From assembly GCA_027575765.1 (NCBI GenBank), contig JANBPT010000453.1, positions 1 to 35,313 on the forward strand: 35,313 nucleotides of DNA, read 5' to 3'. The notes below the pieces were generated by a model. That model made no database searches. It had not been told where the DNA came from and worked only from the letters and a program-made list of their open reading frames with translations. The position numbers were made by a program, and so were the translations under genes. This document shows, piece after piece, positions 30,372 to 35,313 of the stretch (within the stretch, counting starts at the first letter, position 1; the number at the start of each line of letters is the position of its first letter). This DNA is from Tieghemiomyces parasiticus (taxonomy: Eukaryota > Kickxellomycota > Dimargaritomycetes > Dimargaritales > Dimargaritaceae).

Positions 30372-33300
30372 TTACAGGCCAAACCGCCGACGCGGGGTGC
30401 CCGTCTTGAGCCGACCGGAGCGCAGGCCTGGGGTCGCGATGGTCATGCGGGAAGGGGCGGTGGCCAGACGGTCCGTCCGGCTGGTGCCACCCGCCGTATC
30501 CTCCTCCCCGTCCACTGCTGTGCCCCCCAGCCCCCCGGCGGCCTGACCATGGCCAGTTGCTGCCCGCAGCTGGGCCTGCATGCCCTGCTGCTCACGTTGG
30601 GTACGCAGGCGGGCCTCCCGGTGCCCCCAGTTGGTCTCCTTAACACTAAAGAACATGGGCCCCATTTCGGCGAGCCAGTACGGGTCGACGGCGGTGACAC
30701 ACTGCATGTACTCTTTAGTAGTCATGACCAGCTCGTGGTACACCAGGTAGTCCGGTGTGAATCCGAGGCCATAGAGGGCGCTGGTCGGGTGCAGGTGGCA
30801 CGGGAGCCCGGTTCGGCAGTTAACATAATCGCCCAGGCCTTTCTGGCGGGCGGCCTGGTGGAAGTAGGCTGAGCAAATGCACTTGCGGACCACGTCCCAG
30901 TCGGTCCCGCAGGTGCGGTGTGGGACGCGCTGGGAGCGCATAATGTCTACCAGCTGAGTGCGTACCTCGTGGGCCTTGTGCATGGCTTTGGGGTGCACAA
31001 AGTGCTTGGTGCACCACGCGTCGCGACTGCCGTTGGCCCGCCATAGGTTGTAGACATGGAGCAAAGTAAGGTGATCCGACTCCGGGACGTAGAACTTCTC
31101 GCGCGCTGCGTCGCTCTCGGCGAGCCGCTCCTTGGGCCGGTAGAACACCGACGGGATGGATAGCATGGACACGATGGTCACAACCTCGGCCGTACACCCG
31201 AGCTCGTGCGCCGTCAGCAGCATCTTGCACAGCGCAGGGTCCAACGGGTACTCCACCATCTGACGGCCCGGCGGGGTGAGTGCCCCCAGGTTGTCTAGGG
31301 CACCCAGGGTCCACAGCTGGTACATGGCGCTACGGATAGTCTCGTCGCCAGGCGCGTCCATAAAGTCAAAGTCGAGCAAGTTGACCACGCCCAGCGACTT
31401 GAGCAGTAGGATCACGTTGGCCAGGTTGGTACGCTGAATCTCCGGGACCGTGCTAGGGAACATCTCGTTGCGGTAAGCCTGCTCAGTATAGAGTCGGTAG
31501 CACGTCCCGGGCCCGGTCCGCCCGGCCCGCCCGGCGCGCTGGTCGGCGTTCGCCTGGCTGACCGGGGTGACTTGCAGCGAGTCCATCCCAATCCGCGGGT
31601 TGTACACCTTAAGCTTACAGTACCCCGCGTCAATCACGAACATGATGCCATCCACAGTCAGCGAGGTCTCGGCGATGTTGGTGGCCACAATGCACTTGCG
31701 TGCTTTTCCCGTAGCGCGCTCGAAGATCTTGGCCTGCAGGTCGGCCGGTAGCTGCGAGTAGATAGGCAGGATGGCCAAGGCGGGCACGCTACCATCTCCG
31801 TGGTCTAGCTGATCCAAGCGATCGGCGAGTACCTGGCAGGTGACTTCAATGTCCTCCTGGCCCGTCATGAATACCAACATGTCCCCGGTATCCGTGGGGT
31901 GGGACAAGTGGATAGACAAGGCCTGCTTGACGGCGCTGTCCACGTAGTCTGGGCAAGGGGATTTGCTGAACAAAATGTCGACCGGAAAGGTGCGGCCTGG
32001 GATGGTGAAGGTGGGTACGGTCCCGAAGAAGCTGGCGAACCGCTCGGCGTTGAGGGTGGCTGAGGTCACGATGATCTTAAGGTCACGGCGGCGCGCCACC
32101 AGCCGTTTGAGCAGACCTAGTAACACGTCCGTATCTAGGGTTCGCTCGTGGGCCTCGTCCATGATGAGGCAGCTGTAGCGGTCCAGGTCTGGCTCAGTGA
32201 GGGTCTCCCGGAGGAGCACGCCGGCCGTCATGTATTTGATTAGCGTTGCATCGCTGGTGCAGTCTTCGAACCGGATAGTGTACCCAACCTCTTGGCCTAG
32301 GGTCACGTCCATTTCTTCGCTGACCCGCTTGGCCACCGACATGGCTGCCACGCGACGCGGCTGAGTGCACCCGATCAGGCCATACCGACTGTACCCGTCC
32401 TCGTGAAGGTACTGTGCCAGCTGCGTAGTCTTACCCGACCCAGTCTGGCCAACCACGACCACGATGGCGTTGTCCCGGATGATCTGCATGAGTTGGTTGC
32501 GTACAGCGAAGGCCGGTAGGTACTCACGCTGCTCGCGGATGGTCTTGGAGCGCGCAAATTCGCTTGCCGCCTGTCCGGGCGGCGCGTCGACGGCGGGACC
32601 GTTGGCGACGGCCACCTCGGCGGCGATTTTCTCGGCTTCGGTGGCCTCGGCGGCTGGATTGGCCACACCCAGCACGTTACCCAGGGTGGTACCAGCCGCG
32701 TCGGTGGCCTCCCGCGCAGCCTTCTGCTTCTCCATCTGCTCGCGCTTCTCACGTACCAATCGACTACCTTTACGAGAGAAGACGGCCAGGTCGGAGGTTG
32801 GATCGCGCACTGTTGGAGTCGTGCTCTGGTTAGCCTGGCCGCTCACGTCTACGTCCTGGCCTTCCAGGAACGGCGGCCGGAGGTCGTGAACTAGCAGGTG
32901 CACCTTATTGTCTTCATCATCGACGAAATCCGTGTCGTGGCCCCCTGGTTGAGCCACTCCGCTTTGTCGCAGACGGTTGGTCTCCCAGGCTTCGTTATCC
33001 TGCTGGTACCGCATTTGGCCCACCGTCTGCCGCTTGGCCTGCTTCTGCACCAGGGCCTGCTCTCGTTGACTATCATACTCGGAATACGCCGAGAAGGGAT
33101 TGTGCTCGTCGTCGACCGCACCAGACTCGTCCATGTTGTACCACTCGCGATCCTGCTGCAGCTGATCTTCGAAGGACTCGGCGGGACCCATGGAATCTAG
33201 ATCGGCACTGTTTTGTGTGCGAGTGCCCGTCTGACTCGTGGTTCCAGTCGGTCGGCGCGATGTCCAGCCCAACCGAGACGTTGCGGCTCGGCGGTCATGA

Positions 33301-33866
33301 CCCCCGTGACCGTAATCGTTCTTGTCGTCTCCATCTATATCGCGGTGTGGACGGGGGGTGGGTTGTTCCCAGGCCGACCGCTCGCGGCCTCGATCTGATC
33401 GGCGAGATCCGTCATGCGACCGATTCGCGTCGTCACTTACACCGTGATATGTCGTGGCCCGGCGAGTGTTCCGGTCACCAGTGTCCTCGTGGTAGCGACC
33501 CGTGGGTGGGCGGCGATGGGATGAACGTGTCGAATCGGAACGTACGGTATCCAAATCGCGATGTGGCGTGCGGTCGGAGCGGCTCCGATCGCCATGGTGA
33601 TGGCGGGGGCGGGATGCGGGTGAGCGTGACCGAGAGCCCCGCCGGCGAGTTACCGAGTGGTACTGGTCTCTCTGGTCGCCGGGGGTATCATCCCGTCGGT
33701 GGTGGTCGCTGGAAAACTCTATACCGCGCCGGGAGTTCTGCTGGCGGTACCGCTCGCGTAGGTGGGCCTTGGCCTCGTCTGGCAGGCCGCTGGCAACCGA
33801 GGGCGTCTCAAGCCGCTGGCTGCGGCGGTAATTGGCATTGCGATCGTAGTAGTTACCATCGGCCAT
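30372..33866 (-). CDS. PRP16: Pre-mRNA splicing DEAH-box ATPase Prp16 (DHX38), 1164 aa
   Basis: Prp16 remodels the spliceosome after the first transesterification step, in the nucleus. The N-terminal 230 residues are rich in Arg, Ser and Asp (RS/RD-like). A linker with [14 protein letters not shown] (about 368-381) follows. The helicase core begins near 440 with [16 protein letters not shown], then Walker [10 protein letters not shown] (473-481), [10 protein letters not shown] (501-510), DEAH (570-573), SAT (602-604), MTGQEDIE (667-674), [12 protein letters not shown] (729-740) and QRAGRAGR (776-783). The winged-helix, ratchet and OB-fold region includes [22 protein letters not shown], a Prp16-type signature that separates it from Prp2, Prp22 and Prp43. 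It is a single exon with the usual family length and no missing catalytic residue. Start ATG at 33866. Confidence 0.96.
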   Translation of the reverse strand: MADGNYYDRNANYRRSQRLETPSVASGLPDEAKAHLRERYRQQNSRRGIEFSSDHHRRDDTPGDQRDQYHSVTRRRGSRSRSPASRPRHHHGDRSRSDRTPHRDLDTVRSDSTRSSHRRPPTGRYHEDTGDRNTRRATTYHGVSDDANRSHDGSRRSDRGRERSAWEQPTPRPHRDIDGDDKNDYGHGGHDRRAATSRLGWTSRRPTGTTSQTGTRTQNSADLDSMGPAESFEDQLQQDREWYNMDESGAVDDEHNPFSAYSEYDSQREQALVQKQAKRQTVGQMRYQQDNEAWETNRLRQSGVAQPGGHDTDFVDDEDNKVHLLVHDLRPPFLEGQDVDVSGQANQSTTPTVRDPTSDLAVFSRKGSRLVREKREQMEKQKAAREATDAAGTTLGNVLGVANPAAEATEAEKIAAEVAVANGPAVDAPPGQAASEFARSKTIREQREYLPAFAVRNQLMQIIRDNAIVVVVGQTGSGKTTQLAQYLHEDGYSRYGLIGCTQPRRVAAMSVAKRVSEEMDVTLGQEVGYTIRFEDCTSDATLIKYMTAGVLLRETLTEPDLDRYSCLIMDEAHERTLDTDVLLGLLKRLVARRRDLKIIVTSATLNAERFASFFGTVPTFTIPGRTFPVDILFSKSPCPDYVDSAVKQALSIHLSHPTDTGDMLVFMTGQEDIEVTCQVLADRLDQLDHGDGSVPALAILPIYSQLPADLQAKIFERATGKARKCIVATNIAETSLTVDGIMFVIDAGYCKLKVYNPRIGMDSLQVTPVSQANADQRAGRAGRTGPGTCYRLYTEQAYRNEMFPSTVPEIQRTNLANVILLLKSLGVVNLLDFDFMDAPGDETIRSAMYQLWTLGALDNLGALTPPGRQMVEYPLDPALCKMLLTAHELGCTAEVVTIVSMLSIPSVFYRPKERLAESDAAREKFYVPESDHLTLLHVYNLWRANGSRDAWCTKHFVHPKAMHKAHEVRTQLVDIMRSQRVPHRTCGTDWDVVRKCICSAYFHQAARQKGLGDYVNCRTGLPCHLHPTSALYGLGFTPDYLVYHELVMTTKEYMQCVTAVDPYWLAEMGPMFFSVKETNWGHREARLRTQREQQGMQAQLRAATGHGQAAGGLGGTAVDGEEDTAGGTSRTDRLATAPSRMTIATPGLRSGRLKTGTPRRRFGL

Positions 33867-35236
33867 GTTAGCGAATACGAGCGGTTAAATGCGCCCAACA
33901 GCTAATATGCAATGCGGACTGGGTAAGGAAAGTTAGGTCGCCAAATCAAGGTGGACGCATTCGCAAATACATATAGTAGTGGGTATTATAGATTATCAAA
34001 TCGATTAGGTGAGCGCATGCAAGAATGGGAGTATGTCGGCTACAATGTTAACAGATAAGACTGACTTCTATCAGACCACCCGAGAGCTCGGTCATTCTCT
34101 TGAGGCCCCAGCATAAAAAGACTGCAAGCCCTGTCGCTAGATTTTTCCTAAACAGAATACAGTAGACGTGTTAGGGTGACACGATGTAACTTGGGAGAGG
34201 ATGTACTTACGAATATATATGAGAAGATGGTGGGACCCGCAACAGGCTGGTAGGCAAGCGTCACAAGGTTAAGGCAGAGGAGCGAGAGAAATACCGCGTG
34301 AAGATGTGGATAGAAGCTGTAGTTTAGGCGGGTCCAATGTCAGAAAGTAACTTTCTGGTTTCCAGAAGGATTGAATGGCGAGACTCGTTAAGAGAGCCAT
34401 GTCGTACCTCCAGCCTGATGGGCAGTAACAGCTTTGTGGCAAGACGCTGCCACCTGTTCCCATAGGAGAAGAGATCGATCACAACCACCACAGATGGTAC
34501 AGTGCACAGATAAGGCTATGCCATCGCATGATGACATTAAAGCGGTCCAGAGACGTGCCACCATTTAGTCCTGCTTAAGAATTGCCAATCGGACAGGGAT
34601 GGATAAGTTGGTGACAACAAGTCTTTCGGTACAACTTCATGACAGGTAGATAAGCAGTATTTTGATAGTCAGGCGTTAACGTCACCGCAGGATGCTTGAA
34701 TAAAGAGGAAGACGTCAAAGAATTGGTCTACTTTCGGAAAGTTTGGCTTCATTTCAAATGAAAGTATATCCGAAAGGGCCTGTGTGGGATATACTGTAAT
34801 GCAGAATCCCTAGGGTTCTTTTAATTGGTGCTCATCTCCAGCGCCTAAGCTGCTGGCGCTAGAAAATGCCGGTTCTGGACAGGCTGAGAACGGCTGCTAA
34901 AAAGCTGAAAAATTTCACCAAACATAAGGCGGTGAAAAGACGCATAGAGAAGAACATGAGGTGGATCACGAGGGCAGCTAGAGGAATAATATGCGTGACG
35001 TTAGGAAGGTCGAAAGAAGAACAATATAAGGGAGTCCGGGAAATGCCGGTCGCACCTAGTGAGCAAAACGGCGCTTGAAGTTGTATGGCAGAGTCAGCCG
35101 GGAGGTTTGGTGGCTCATTCTGTAAACAAGAGGACTATGTAGCAGCTAGCAAGATGGAGAATCACTGCTGGTCCATCATCCATGGTTGCAGGAAAATATA
35201 CCGTCGATTAGATTGGTCCTGTTGAGAAGAGCATAA
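33867..35236. other. PRP16 upstream region and right-end gene-poor DNA
   Basis: About 1.4 kb. One short plus-strand frame at 34866-35078 is listed separately. A small hairpin (AGCGCC at 34840-34845 with GGCGCT at 34855-34860) lies just before it. No transposase or reverse transcriptase motif was recognised next to the right inverted repeat. Confidence 0.45.
34866..35078 (+). CDS. Possible small basic protein, 70 aa, doubtful
   Basis: It starts MPVLDRLRTAAKKLKNF and is very rich in Lys and Arg over residues 6-41, with a short hydrophobic patch GIICVTLG in the middle. I recognise no family. It begins with an ATG shortly after a 6-bp hairpin and ends about 160 bases before the right inverted repeat. 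It could be a chance frame, or a fragment of a decayed repeat-associated gene. No splice or conservation evidence supports it. Confidence 0.18.
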   Translation: MPVLDRLRTAAKKLKNFTKHKAVKRRIEKNMRWITRAARGIICVTLGRSKEEQYKGVREMPVAPSEQNGA

Positions 35237-35313
35237 AGTAGAGAGAAAAAGAGCTGAATATGATAGGCCGAGTGTAGAGCAGCCGTACCAGCATGTAGAT
35301 ACCACTCGCATCT
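35237..35313 (-). repeat. Right copy of the 77-bp perfect terminal inverted repeat
   Basis: Exact reverse complement of bases 1-77. Identity stops at 35236. See the left copy for interpretation. Confidence 0.97.

Noticed and set aside
1..35313. The whole window as a giant transposon bounded by inverted repeats
   Set aside because: Contents are core housekeeping genes, no transposase or recombinase is visible, and the exact 77-bp match length fits an assembly overlap better.

Overview
The window is nuclear DNA from a fungus, most likely an early-diverging filamentous lineage. The evidence is a velvet-domain regulator, the ERMES subunit Mdm34, the mitoribosomal protein mL59 and Pik1-type PI4-kinase. 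These occur together only in fungi, while a six-HMA copper ATPase is more usual outside the Dikarya. Introns are few and short (148-235 nt), with GTAAGN-like donors, CTAAC-like branch sites and C/T-rich acceptors. A Zoopagomycota-like placement is my guess; the sequence alone does not prove it.

Ten protein-coding genes are supported, eight of them on the minus strand. From left to right: a small secreted peptide (1380-1553 +); mitoribosomal uS5m (2438-3558 -, two exons) divergent from mitoribosomal mL59 (4077-4448 +); a copper-transporting P1B ATPase of the Ccc2/ATP7 type (4796-8998 -); PI4-kinase Pik1 (13063-17230 -, two exons); ERMES subunit Mdm34 (18532-20541 -, two exons); Arp2/3 subunit ARPC5 (22231-22914 -, two exons); a velvet transcription factor (23375-25752 -, three exons); mitoribosomal mL43 (29356-29862 -); and spliceosomal DEAH helicase Prp16 (30372-33866 -). 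The splice joins were worked out by hand, and every join keeps the reading frame and restores a conserved family segment or, for uS5m, a presequence.

The stretches at 8999-13062 and 25753-29355 hold no convincing gene. Intergenic DNA carries many G or C homopolymers of 8-11 bases, and the DNA just upstream of most start codons is pyrimidine-rich on the coding strand.

The genes are housekeeping: three mitoribosomal proteins, ER-mitochondria tethering, Golgi PI4P synthesis, Golgi copper loading, actin branching and splicing, plus one developmental regulator. I see no operon-like pathway, CRISPR array, viral gene or intact transposon.

The most striking structural signal is that the first 77 bases are the exact reverse complement of the last 77, and identity stops abruptly at base 78. 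With core genes inside, this is better explained by a contig ending in two inverted copies of one repeat (77 is a common assembly k-mer length) than by a giant mobile element.
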